A stretch of 64,000 nt of DNA from Prorocentrum cordatum. Taxonomy: Eukaryota > Sar > Dinophyceae > Prorocentrales > Prorocentraceae. A program made the translations under genes and the position numbers. Below, in pieces: positions 43,736 through 53,214 of the stretch. The stretch is taken from positions 49,177-113,176 of the forward strand of contig CAUYUJ010020526.1 of NCBI GenBank assembly GCA_963575745.1, in the 5' to 3' direction. Below the pieces are notes generated by a model. It did no database searches. It was not told the origin of the DNA and saw only the letters and a program-made list of their open reading frames with translations. Position 1 is the first letter of the stretch. Each line of letters starts with the position of its first letter.

Positions 43736-44932
43736 ATGCCCGTTGCCCATGAGCACAGGCAAAAAAGAACATGGAGGTCGAAGACATCCGAAGCAAACAT
43801 TGAGTTGAGTCGCATTCTTGGCGAAGGAAACGTCAAGAACGTTGGAAAAGCGTGGCTTGCGGTTTTCCAGACCCATGTAGACGTCAAGGGAAAATCAGGG
43901 AACGCGCGCGAAATCCAAGAGAAGAAGCATCGGATGATGAACGCGCTAGAGGTATGTCTCAGAGCAGGCATGTTAGCTTGCCCCCATGACGCCACGTTTC
44001 CAGTTCGTTATGTCATGGTGCGTAACTCTTTTTTGGTGTCTGGAGAATGGTGCCACGAACATATCAGATTCAGGCGCGCATGTTCCGCGCCGTGCTCGGG
44101 GCAGCATTTCATCGAGGTGAACCAGAAAGATGTCAAACGGGCGCTTCGCGCTCAGGAGTTACACTTCTCGCCCATAGAAGCGTTGCTTGGAAACCACGTG
44201 CGGCAGTGGTCCATATGGCATCTGTCTGTTTGTGGTCGTTTGCAGGATACGCCCTTCCCGCACATGGTGTTCTCATACATTGGGTTTCATTCAGTGGTCA
44301 AGCTCCACACTTTCTCGAAAGATGATGGCCTTGTCATAGACGAGGTGATGCACACGCGCGAGTCCACATTCAGGACGGTGACCATGCTGGAGACTGCTTG
44401 GGATTATTTGCCTTGCGCATGTCACGTGAATCCACCAGATCATGGCCCATTAAGCATAGACGATGTGCCGTTTAAGTATTTTGTGAATCCTAGGCGACTG
44501 ATGGACTTGGAAGATACCGGGCCTGGGCCCATGTTGGTCGCTCTCGCCAGACAGTCGAACGGGATGCTGAAGATGTACTACATGTATGGGTGCGGCGGGA
44601 GTTGTGCTGAACATCGGTGGGTCCTGACTTGCGATGGAATCTGTGGTAATTCAAAGAAGGATCTGGGCTCTTGTAAACGGCGTTTTTTTCAATATGCAGG
44701 CGCAGAGGTACAAGTGCTCATTCCAAGTGGGTCCACTTGTTGTCCAGACTGGCGCGAATATGCAGTTCAGGATCCGCGCACGCTGGATGCCACACGGGTG
44801 CAGTTACACGGTCTGACGCAGGCAGAGCCCGAGGGTCCCTGCATGCAGCGTGGCCTCTCGCTCACCAACATCCCTCCGCGTCAGATGTCGGCCACGCTGG
44901 ACGCTGCAGCAGATGATGCAACGCTTCCATAA
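43736..44932 (+). CDS. Hypothetical protein encoded by retroposed mRNA 2 (398 aa)
   Basis: ATG at 43736 (MPVAHEHRQKRTWRSKTSEA) opens 398 codons ending in TAA at 44930-44932. An upstream ATG at 43711 gives only a 13-codon peptide in another frame. The protein is mixed alpha/beta in composition with no obvious signal peptide or membrane helix. It has two Cys-rich stretches: RRACSAPCSGQHF (about residue 120) and YGCGGSCAEHRWVLTCDGIC followed by GNSKKDLGSCKRRFF (about residues 280-320). These could bind zinc or form disulfides. I recognise no family. Balanced codon use and an intact 1.2-kb frame next to a spliced leader argue for a real protein. Whether this copy is expressed is unknown, because no promoter would have been carried by the mRNA. 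Confidence 0.8.
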   Translation: MPVAHEHRQKRTWRSKTSEANIELSRILGEGNVKNVGKAWLAVFQTHVDVKGKSGNAREIQEKKHRMMNALEVCLRAGMLACPHDATFPVRYVMVRNSFLVSGEWCHEHIRFRRACSAPCSGQHFIEVNQKDVKRALRAQELHFSPIEALLGNHVRQWSIWHLSVCGRLQDTPFPHMVFSYIGFHSVVKLHTFSKDDGLVIDEVMHTRESTFRTVTMLETAWDYLPCACHVNPPDHGPLSIDDVPFKYFVNPRRLMDLEDTGPGPMLVALARQSNGMLKMYYMYGCGGSCAEHRWVLTCDGICGNSKKDLGSCKRRFFQYAGAEVQVLIPSGSTCCPDWREYAVQDPRTLDATRVQLHGLTQAEPEGPCMQRGLSLTNIPPRQMSATLDAAADDATLP

Positions 44933-45156
44933 TTCGACCAAATGCACGCTCCTCGCTTGATAGTATCCGGACAGTGTTGAGCAATTTTGCGACCGCTAGT
45001 TGGCTGCTTGAGTGGCTCTTGCGATGGGCATCTCCAGCGATTCTGATGTTTTCTGCTGCCTGGCCACGTGCATCGGGGGGTCGCACGGCATCCCCGAAGC
45101 GTGGCTAGGAGTGTGCAGTGTCTGTGGCGAGCCGCCTGAATAGGAACAGAAAAAAA

Positions 45157-45450
45157 AAGAGGCCCCCAAGATGGCTCCAACAGGTGGTCCAGACGTGGGA
45201 CCCGAACGGATCTTTCCAGCTCTCGGCCCCCTCTGGGGCCCCAAGAGGCCCCAACAGGCCCCCAAGAGCCAAAGAGGCCCCAAGAGGCCCCCAAGAGGCC
45301 CCCAAGGAGGCCCTCAGGAGGCCCCAGGAGGCCACCAAGAGGCCCCCACGAGGCCTCCAAGAGGTTCCTAGTGGCCCCAGGGGGTCCCCCAAATACTGCC
45401 AAGAGGCCCCCTAGAGGTTTCCCAAGGACCTCAAGAGGCCTCCTGCTACC
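45157..45450. repeat. CCCAAGACGG repeat block right of retroposed mRNA 2
   Basis: Continuation of the block interrupted at 43667. Units AGGCCCCCAAGAGGCCCC. Confidence 0.85.
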
Positions 45451-46270
45451 CTCCCCAAGCATGTTCAACTCGTATGCAGACGGACCCAGAATCCCGCAAC
45501 ATTCGTCGTAGAGCTGGCGGAAGGAGTCCAACATCCTCGCAAACAGCAGCGCGCCCGCCTGGAAATTCCAACATAGCCGCAAACGGACCCCAAACAAGCA
45601 CTCGAGTGGTCCAACAGCGGAATTTCATGGGTAAGAAGCCCAACTCCAAGGGTATGTCACATACCCATGACGGCCCCCAACCAAGCCCCCAAAAAACAAT
45701 TGCACAGGAACTGCTTCGCCTCCAACACTGCTGGCGTAACGCCGCTGGATAACGACCACCGCCCAGCAGCGCAACATGGGCAACGAACGCGTGGACAACA
45801 GCCAGCGATGTCACATTAGGCGCCGGCGGAATGATCGAAGCGATTACATATGAGACTGGTTCAATGTGTGTCAGGTACGTGTTGTCCGCCTTCGGTTTCT
45901 GTCGTGCAGAGTTTGACCGATTCAGGGCTTGGCCGTAGACGTCATGCTTGGTCGAAGGTGTGGCGTGTGAGTTTCTGCAGTCTCTGTGTTTGCTCGTCTG
46001 GTTTTTGGCCTGTTCGGGGCTTGGCCCTGTACGGAATGGTTCGGTCAGGATTTGTCGTGCACGGTCTGGCCGCCTCGCTGGCGGCGACAAGAACGGACGC
46101 GGAACGAACGATGCTTGTCTCGGGCACGCGCATCTGTCGCAACTTACTGGGCATGCTGGTCTCGGGGGCGCGCACCTGCCGTGGCGCTCCAGGCCGGCTG
46201 GCCTCGGGAGCGCGCATCTGTTGCAATTTGTTTGTGTAGTTCTTGTTGCTTCTTCCTTGCCGCCGTTCTC
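45451..46270. other. No gene seen
   Basis: A frame at 45948-46230 carries repeated SGARICRNL/GLGSAHL words from CTGGTCTCGGGGGCGCGCAT units (about 46115-46220, three units of about 50 bp). No gene supported. Confidence 0.45.
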
Positions 46271-46432
46271 ACCACCCACCAAACCACCCCAACCCAACCC
46301 GAAGGTCTCGATTTCCCCTCCATTTCCAGTTGGGGGGGGTCGGGGAACATCGAGAAAACACATATGGAACCCGTATCCCCTTCAACCCGAAATTCGGGTC
46401 TTCGGGTTGGGTTGGGGTGGTCTGGTAGGTAG
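46271..46432. mobile_element. MITE-like element with 40-45 bp TIRs
   Basis: Left end CCACCCACCAAACCACCCCA, ACCCAACCCGAAGG. The right end, reversed, reads CTACCTACCAGACCACCCCA, ACCCAACCCGAAGA. About 160 bp, non-coding. Confidence 0.75.
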
Positions 46433-47071
46433 TCATTCTCCTCCTCCCCTCCTGATCGGCGGCATCCTGGAGGTCTCGGGACCGTCGGGGGGTCTCGGGG
46501 CCACCGCGGCTCGGGTGCTGTCAGGAGTGGTCCCGGCCCAGGGTGCCCCCAGCGTTGTGCGCCTTGCGTGGGGGGCTCCGGGGGCCCTCCAGGTCTGGTG
46601 AAGGTTGCTCTGGAGGCCATTTGTCGAGTAGGGGGATCGACTGCAGAATCGATCTACCCCAGAGTTCGTTGCCCACGTCGAATCTGCGACGAATGCGGCG
46701 AGTTTCTGCAGATCTGCCGGGGATTCTCAGTCTTTGTCCCCGTGGGCTCGACGAGAAACTTCTTCCTGGGGGGAGCCAATCCTGCAGCCGATCCCCTGCT
46801 CGAGTCTCGGCCTCCTCGGGCAGCCTGGGACCCCTCCCCTGGGCCAGGTCGGACACCGGAACGTATACACTACCAGTGGCGGGCGGTTTCTTGAATCCCA
46901 GGACTTTTGGAGGCTCGGGGACGACGCTGGGGTGGTGTGTTGCATACTTTTTCCCCCGATTTCCCGGGGAAGCAGCGACACATGTATACAGCAGGATCCC
47001 GCATACACGAGAATCCGCATTCTTGTGCGAATTTCAGCGCAGGGTCGGGAAACGCGTCGGTGTATATCTAG

Positions 47072-47265
47072 GTCTCCTAGATGGGGTCGGAGTAGATCGG
47101 GTCGGAGGATCGCGCCGCATCGCCGATGCATCGGCGATGCGGCTCGATGCGGAGTCCGTGTTTCCCCACGCGGACGTCGCCGATGCATCGCCGACGTCGC
47201 CGATGCATATGCCGGTGCATCGCCGATACATCGCCGATGCATCGCCGATGCATCGGCGATGCGGC
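47072..47265. repeat. (CGATGCATCGGCGATGC) palindromic units up to a gap
   Basis: Self-complementary GCATCGGCGATGC and GCCGATGCATCGGC words repeat into the gap. An inverted copy of the block, with the same GGTCGGAGGATCGCGCCGCA flank, lies at 53215-53395. Confidence 0.85.
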
Positions 47266-47365
47266 NNNNNNNNNNNNNNNNNNNNNNNNNNNNNNNNNNN
47301 NNNNNNNNNNNNNNNNNNNNNNNNNNNNNNNNNNNNNNNNNNNNNNNNNNNNNNNNNNNNNNNNN
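47266..47365. other. Assembly gap (100 N)
   Basis: Exactly 100 N between palindromic repeats and a purine array. Confidence 0.99.
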
Positions 47366-47550
47366 AGGAGGGGGAGGAGGTGGAGGAAGGAGAGGGGGAG
47401 AAGGGGGAGGAGGGGGAGGGGGAGGATGAGGGGGAGGAGGAGGAGGAGGACGAGGAGGAGGGGGAGGAGGGGGAGGGGGAGGAGGAGGAGGAGGAGGAGG
47501 AGGAGGAGGAGGAGGAGGAGGAGGAGGAGGAGGAGGAGGAGGAGGAGGGG
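47366..47550. repeat. (GGGGAGGA)n / (GGA)n purine array
   Basis: GGGGGAGGA units grade into pure GGA. Confidence 0.93.
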
Positions 47551-47579
47551 TCAGGGCAGGCCCCTCACACTGATGTCGA

Positions 47580-48021
47580 GGCGGGCGCTTCCCTCCTCTG
47601 CAGGAGGAGTAGGCGAGAATGGTCGAAGGAATTGCCAGGTGACGATTTTTTGTAGTACCTTTCCTCGGAAACTGGAACGTATACACTACCAGTGGTGGGC
47701 TGTTTTTCCATCCCAGGACCTTTTGAGGCTCGGGGACGACGTCGGGGTGGTGTGGTGTATATTTTTTCCCCGGTTTCCAAGGGAAGCCACGAGAGATGTA
47801 TACACCAGGATCCCGTATACACCAGGATCCATTTTCTTGTGCGAATTTCAATGCAGGGCCGCAAAAAGCATCGGTGTATAGAGTTCGGTTCTCTAGAATG
47901 GTCGAAGCAATCGCCAGGTGACGATTTTTTGTAGTACCTTTCCGACTAGGTCTGATTCTTTGTTGACAGTTGCTTTTGTATTGTTCTTCCAAGATCCGCC
48001 TGTAGGAGGACATGCCCGACC
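47580..48021. mobile_element. Introner-like element 3, carrying a nested insertion
   Basis: The left end is degenerate (GCGGGCGCTTCCCTCCTCTG, CAGGAGGAG). The right end is typical (TCCGCCTGTAGGAGGACATG, CCCGACC), preceded by TTGACAGTTG and TTCTTCCAA as in element 2. Inside, a 48-bp sequence (AGAATGGTCGAAG...TTTTTTGTAGTACCTTTCC) occurs at 47616-47664 and 47894-47942, bracketing the 220-bp repeat copy at 47669-47890. Confidence 0.65.
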
Positions 48022-48022
48022 C

Positions 48023-48350
48023 AGCACTGATGGTCGAGCGCTCTGCTCGTGTTTTTTTCGGTCACGGCGTGTCTGTCCATTTTTTTGCACAGGCTTCAAA
48101 GAAGAAAAACAGCATACACATAAATTTCGGCGCTCCGCGCGGATCTCTTGGATCTGCGCTGGACCCCCCTCCCTGGCGGCGTCTCTGGCGCCGCCAGTGG
48201 CGCGCTCCGCGCGCCAGGGAGGGGGGTCAGCGCGGATCCAAGAGATCCGCGCGGAGCACCGAAAGTTGATCTTTATGCCCGTTGGTGTTTCTCCAGCACT
48301 GATGGTCGAGCGTTTTGCTTGTGTTTTTTTCGGTCATGGCGTGCTTGTCC
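48023..48350. repeat. 140-bp hairpin between 57-bp direct repeats
   Basis: 48125-48264 is a nearly perfect palindrome. The left arm TTTCGGCGCTCCGCGCGGAT, CTCTTGGATCTGCGCTGG, ACCCCCCTCCCTGGCG pairs with the right arm. The flanks 48023-48079 and 48293-48350 are direct copies of AGCACTGATGGTCGAGCG, GTGTTTTTTTCGGTCA. A related hairpin lies at 54446-54575. Confidence 0.85.
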
Positions 48351-48500
48351 GCACGGTCGTATCTCTGGGGGGGTACCCATACCTGCCCAGGCCAATCCTG
48401 GGCCTCAGGATTGGTCAAAGCGTGCGACGATCTTCCGATCTTTAGCGCAGGTTCGGTCCGACCAGGATTGATGAAAGTGGAAAGTTGGCGTTCTTCGCAG

Positions 48501-48771
48501 GAGGGCTTCCTCAGCATCCTGCTGACACAGATGGGGAACCTGATCTTCGTCCTGACCTCCCTTGCGGCCATCATCTGCTGGCTCACCGGCGACGAGGTCA
48601 AGTCAATATTCCTGGTCTGCCTGGTGTTCATAGTCTGCACCTGTAACGCGGTCGGCGAGTACTCTGGGCAAGACCCCTCGGCCGCCCTGCGTGCGATGAC
48701 GTCGGAGGACGCCGTGGTGGTTCGCGACGGGAAGAAGCAAGCCTTGCCTGTGGCGGACCTGGTGCCCGGGG
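48501..48771 (+). CDS. P2-type cation ATPase, exon with membrane helices 1-2
   Basis: Starts after TTCTTCGCAG (48491-48500). Reads [30 protein letters not shown], then [20 protein letters not shown], and the start of the actuator domain ([20 protein letters not shown]). The two hydrophobic stretches are helices M1 and M2. The exon ends at G48771, which completes an Asp codon with AC at 49548. GACATC occurs at both intron borders, so the exact splice point is ambiguous by a few bases and no canonical GT donor is present. Confidence 0.88.
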
Positions 48772-49289
48772 ACATCCCGGGCAGCGCGGAAGGGGGTTCA
48801 CGACAAGGGTGTCACCACCTCCTCCGGGAGATCGAGGGTCGAGGGGGAGGAGGAGGAGGAGGAGGAGGAGGAGGAGGAGGAGGAGGAGGAGGAGGAGGAG
48901 GAGGAGGAGGAGAGGAGCAGGAGGAGGAGGAGGAGGAGGAGGAGGAGGAGGAGGGGAGGAGGAGGAGGAGGAGGAGGAGGAGGAGGAGGAGGAGGAGGAG
49001 GAGGAGGAGGGAGGGTCGAGGATCGAGGAGGCGTGGGGCGTTTTTGGGTGCCTCTGGGGCTCCTCCTGGGCTGTTCTTGGGGGGGCCCAGGGGGGCCCGC
49101 TCCCTCGAGGGTTGGCGACCCCGCCAGTGTTCAGTCGGGCATCTCCCTCTACAGGAGGAATATTCGAAATAAACAATCAACACATTGTCTGGGGAGCTTT
49201 GATATGTAAAGAAGGGAGACATGTACAAATAAAGTGGCATAGGCTTCTTTTATTATCTTTATTATTGTATGATGATGCGATGATGTTGT

Positions 49290-49347
<58 letters not shown>

Positions 49348-49348
49348 A

Positions 49349-49405
<57 letters not shown>

Positions 49406-49547
49406 GTTTTAATGATTCTTATCAGGACTACTATTATAGAAAACACTAACGTTGACTGCCTCGGAGTATTTTTGTATTTTCTAGTTTTCTTTCAAAATCC
49501 GCCTGTATGGGGGCATGCCCGGTGGCGACTCCCCTGGCGCTGCCCAG
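48772..49547 (+). other. ATPase intron 2, filled by a GGA array and introner-like element 4
   Basis: About 776 bp. (GGA)n occupies 48838-49015, element 4 follows at 49133-49526, and a short unique tail ends CTGCCCAG. Open frames through the intron are GGA and GAT artefacts. Confidence 0.75.
49133..49526. mobile_element. Introner-like element 4, inside the ATPase gene
   Basis: Left end AGTCGGGCATCTCCCTCTAC, AGGAGGAATATTC. Right end AATCCGCCTGTATGGGGGCA, TGCCCGG. The interior holds a (GAT)n array (49265-49405), accounting for its 394-bp length against 160 bp for element 2. Confidence 0.78.
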
Positions 49548-51907
49548 ACATCGTGCACCTGAGCATGGGCGACATGGTGCCAGCGGACATACGGCTGGAG
49601 GAGTGCAACGACCTGCAGGCCAACGAGTCCGTGCTCACGGGCGAATCCAAGGAGGTCACCAAGAGCGTCCACAAGAAGGAGACGGACTCTGCATACCCGC
49701 TGAACATGCTGTATAAGTCGACGGACATTGTCTCTGGCAGTGCTGTCGGCCACGTCACCGCTACAGGGATGTCTACGGAGATCGGCCTGATTGCCAAGCG
49801 GTTGAAGTCACCAGACGGCCAGACCCTCAACGAGCGCTTGAACCCGTTGCAGCGCAGCGTCAACGTGCTGGGTACTATCATCGCAAGCGTATGTGCTGTC
49901 GTCATCGTCACCGGCACGATCGTCTCGTTCCTCCTCAAGTACCAGGATGAGCCCGCCTCCTGCGCCAGCGATGACGACGTCTGCTTCCTCGAGTACGCCA
50001 TCGAACGTGGCCTGCTCCTCGCTGTCGCTATAATCCCCCACGGCCTGCCCCTCGTGGTCATGGTCATGCTGCGCATCGGCTCGTCGCTGATGGCTGACCT
50101 GAACGCCGTGACCACGCGGCAGTCTGCCGTGGACTACCTCGGAGCGGCGGCGGTTATATGCACCGACAAGACCGGCACGCTGACGGAGGGGAAGATGGCG
50201 GCGAAGAGCTTCACTGGCTGGATCCGCACAGGCGCTGCCCAGCCGGCCGCCCGAGCGGAGCTTGCCTTCTATCCGATGAGAGGCCTCGACCCCGCGGGGG
50301 GCGTGTTCTCAGCGGCCGGCCTCACCACGAAACACAAGGCGGCGCTGGACAAAGGCGAGCGCATCGGCAGCGTGCCCGGGCTGCAGGACCTCGGGAATCC
50401 GGAGACCACGGGCGGCGGCGTCGACGGGCTGCTGGCCCGCGCATGTGCAGCGGCGTCTTTTTTGAGCTGCCATGGCACGCGGGTGCGGAAGGATCACGCC
50501 AGTGGCGCCTGGGTTGCCGACGGCAACATGAGCGAGGGCGCGCTCAAGGTGGCGTCCTACAAGGGCGGCTACCGCGAGGGAGAGGCAGTTAGCCAGGCGC
50601 TCGTGGCGGCGCACCCGCGCGAGACCAAGCTGGAGGTCCCCTTCTCGCCAGCTCGTAAGATGAGCGCTTCTGTCTTCCAGCTGTCCGCCGACTGTCGGTT
50701 CACGACGCTCGACGTCGGCAAGGGCCACACGCACATCGCGGTGCTGAAGGGCGCGCCCGACCGCATCATGCCGAGCCTGTCTCGCGTGCTCATTGCAACT
50801 GAGGCCGGGAATGCGCTGGCGGTGTCCGGCGAAATGAGCGAGCAAGAGCGGGGGGGCGTCGAGGAACAGAATGGCAGCCTGGCCGACCAGGCGCTCCGGA
50901 GCCTGCTTATGGCGGTGCGGCCGCTGACCCCCGCAGAGGTCGAGCGCATGCGAAGTGCGGAGGCTGAAGAGAGGCTGCGCACGATCTTGGCGCCTGGGCC
51001 GCTTGCAGTCCTGGGGCTCTGGGGTATCTTCGACCCGCCAAGGACGTCCGTGCCGCCCAGCATCCAGATGTGCCACGAGGCCGGCGTCAAGGTGGTTATG
51101 ATCACCGGCGACCAGCGCCCCACAGCGATTGCAATCGGGAAGTTGGTGGGCATCTTGAATGACGGCTCGTCCAGCCAGCTGGACCAGCTCGCGCGAAAGT
51201 GCCTGGACTTGCACGAGGACAAGGAGTTCGTGAGGAAGATATCCCGGGAGCAGTCCAGCATGTCCGTCCACGACCTCAAAACCAGGAGTTTGTCCGTCCA
51301 CGATATCAAGACCAGCAAGGATCAGCACGAGAATGAGTACAAGGCCAACGAAGAGATCAACAGCATGACCTCCCAGTGCGTGGTCTGGTCTCGCGCCCAG
51401 CCCTCCGACAAGGTGGCCATCGTGGAGAGCCTGATTCTTCAGGGTCATGTGTCCGCTATGACGGGGGACGGCGTCAACGATGCACCAGCGCTGAAGCGAG
51501 CCGACATCGGGGTGGCGATGGGCATCGCGGGCACCGCTGTGACGAAGAACTCGGCCGACCTCATCTTATTGGACGACAACTTCTCCACCATAGTGGCCGC
51601 CGTCGCGGAGGGCCGCAAGATCTATGGAAACGTTCAGAAGTACGTGCTGTTCAACCTCAGCATGAAGGGGAGCGAGTGCGCCACGGTTCTTGCCGCCATA
51701 CTCATCGGCCTGCCGTTGCCGCTCAAGAGCCTGCAGCAGCTCGTGAACATGGTTTTTACACACATAGTGCCGCCGATGTCCCTTGCCCTAGAGGACGCTG
51801 AGGAGTACACGATGAAGATCCCACCGCGAGTGACGACGGGAGACCTCATCCTGAACCGCACCCACATGCTCTACAGGTGGTTTCCGTTCGTCGTGTGCTA
51901 CGCTCTG
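49548..51907 (+). CDS. P2-type cation ATPase, main catalytic exon
   Basis: Visible in order: actuator loop LTGES (about 49635); helices M3-M4 with [11 protein letters not shown] (about 50024-50056); phosphorylation site [12 protein letters not shown] (about 50156-50192), whose Asp is transiently phosphorylated by ATP; nucleotide-binding KGAPDRI (about 50747); [10 protein letters not shown] (about 51099); hinge [20 protein letters not shown] (about 51458-51517); M5-M6 with [17 protein letters not shown] (about 51746-51796). The fold is a P2 pump. PHGLP replaces the usual PEGLP, and NxxxTH replaces the M6 NxxTD, so two acidic ion-site residues are His; ion specificity is therefore open. A 170-bp acidic/basic insert near 51180-51350 contains [17 protein letters not shown], a small internal duplication. 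It ends at L before GTAGCC (51908). Confidence 0.93.
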
Positions 51908-51998
51908 GTAGCCCCTCTCTTGCTCTTTGCCCTCCTCCTTTGCAGCATTTCCCTCGTTTTTGCCTTCGACCTTATTCCTCGCATCCTCCCACCCTTAG

Positions 51999-52457
51999 AT
52001 CATCCTGCCCTTCTTCAGCGCCTGCGTCTGGGTGCACACTGGCTTCGTTACTGCAGGCCAGCTGATCGGGTCCTCCGTTGTGGGCGCAATTGGTTCTGGC
52101 GCGTACGCTTGCGAGCTCGCTGGCACCCTTGATGACTCTGGAATCTATTCGGAGGATATAATCCCGTTCCACTGCAAGATAGCCGTTCGCATCGACCATC
52201 TGTTCGGCTCCCCGCTTATCATCGAGCAGTGGGGCCGATTGGACGCAGAAGACATAAGCATCAACCTGTGGACTGGCAGCGCGGGAGATGCGTTCGACCG
52301 CTCGAATACGCCCTTCGGTGTGGAGGGAGAGTCGCCTGTGGAAAGCTGTGTGGACGAGGACGGCGTGCAGCGCTGGTGCTGGGTCGAGGCTGGCGACGAT
52401 CACCCGGTGCCCAGGGCAGCCAAACAGCCAAACACGAGAAATGCAGACGAGCATGAG
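51999..52457 (+). CDS. P2-type cation ATPase, exon with helix 7 and long luminal loop
   Basis: The preceding intron is 51908-51998 (91 bp, GTAGCC...CACCCTTAG). The exon reads [28 protein letters not shown] (M7), then a hydrophilic loop with [40 protein letters not shown] and [21 protein letters not shown] long M7-M8 loop is seen in Na/K- and H/K-type pumps and related protist ATPases. Reading on past GAG|GTCATG (52457/52458) gives low-quality sequence, so the exon is ended there. Confidence 0.8.
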
Positions 52458-52500
52458 GTCATGATGATGATGATGCGTTCCAAAATGTTCAAGATGTCAG

Positions 52501-52690
52501 ATATCTCTAGGGATGCCACAATTTCCCAACATGTTCCTCGCGCGGTGCAGAAACGAGGGCCGGCGGATGCTTCAGCATGTCTTGAACGTATCCAGAGCCA
52601 ATCGCATCATGACATCCTTCTCGTCCCAGACCGTCGCAAACATACGCGCTCAGGGGAGCCGAAACCACAGTGATACAGCTGTGCCGATCG
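52501..52690 (+). CDS. P2-type cation ATPase, exon near helices 8-9
   Basis: After a proposed 43-bp intron (52458-52500, GTCATG...TGTCAG) the frame reads ISLGMPQFPNMFLARCRNEG, RRMLQHVLNVSRANRIMTSF and SSQTVANIRAQGSRNHSD. This resembles the QHAQxxxxxxxxxxQxxNLxxxxTRxxS part of P2 pumps. It ends at a strong donor, ATCG|GTAAGAG (52690/52691). The last helix and stop codon were not found downstream, so the gene is incomplete in this window or broken. A frameshift instead of a 43-bp intron is possible. Confidence 0.6.
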
Positions 52691-52789
52691 GTAAGAGATC
52701 TCCCTTCGCTCGCCCGGCCCAGCTCCGCTTCCCTTTGGCACCGCACAGCAGGCCGGACCAGTCTCTAACCCTCCGCGCATGCGCGAGGC

Positions 52790-52865
52790 TGGAGGAGGAC
52801 GAGGAGGAGGAAGAAGAGGAGGAGGAGGAGGAGGAGGAGGAGGAGGAGAAGGATGAAGAGGAGGA
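52790..52865. repeat. (GAG)n microsatellite
   Basis: GAGGAGGAC and GAAGAG units, probably in the intron after the last ATPase exon seen. Confidence 0.92.
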
Positions 52866-53214
52866 CGGCGTTTGCTCAGGATCGTTTCTTATGAGGCTCG
52901 TTTCTCAATCACTTGCCTTCTGGTGAGAAACCTCTCCATCTCCACGGCTTCGCCGGCCGGGCCCCCTAGGCCGCGATTCCGTGGATACTCGGCGTCTTCC
53001 GCGGATGCCTCGCGCGGACCTCATCCATGCGACCGCGTATCCACGGGGTCGAGCCCTGGGATCCAGACCGCGAGGGAGTGAGTATGGATGCGTGCGCCGC
53101 TCGTGATGCCCTCCCCTGGCCAGACGGCCTCAGGATACGCTGGGGGCGTTCGTTGAGGAATGTGCCCCGAAGGCTTCAGACCCTGGAGGATTCTTTCTCT
53201 GATGAGGGATGCAT

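Larger units (their letters stand above)
43648..45176 (+). mobile_element. Retroposed mRNA 2 (young), complete with leader, A-tract and TSD
   Basis: Left target copy AAGAGGCCCCCAAGATGGCT (43648-43667) abuts the first base of an exact spliced leader (43668). Then follow a 46-bp untranslated stretch, an intact ORF, a 3' untranslated region of about 220 bp, nine A (45150-45158), and a second perfect 20-bp copy of the target (45157-45176). It is about 1.49 kb without introns and lies within the inferred 15-kb ATPase intron in the same orientation. Integrity of leader, target copies and ORF indicates recent insertion. Confidence 0.85.
46857..47890. repeat. Direct repeat of about 220 bp (46857-47078 and 47669-47890)
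   Basis: Both copies start GGAACGTATACACTACCAGT, pass GGCTCGGGGACGACG, TTTTTCCCC, TGTATACA, CATTCTTGTGCGAATTTCA and end CGGTGTATA. The ends are themselves short inverted repeats (GTATACAC/GTGTATA). The second copy is inserted in introner-like element 3. Confidence 0.85.

Noticed and set aside
42453-43808. 451-codon frame upstream of retroposed mRNA 2
   Set aside because: It crosses a GA array and CCCAAGACGG repeats and lacks protein-like composition; it ends in a different frame from the retrogene ORF.
46727-48013. 428-codon minus-strand frame
   Set aside because: It spans an assembly gap, a purine array and two copies of the 220-bp repeat; no family motif.
48809-49500. Apparent N-terminal extension of the ATPase main exon
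   Set aside because: It is the GGA array and introner-like element read through. Removing it restores the conserved [20 protein letters not shown] segment.
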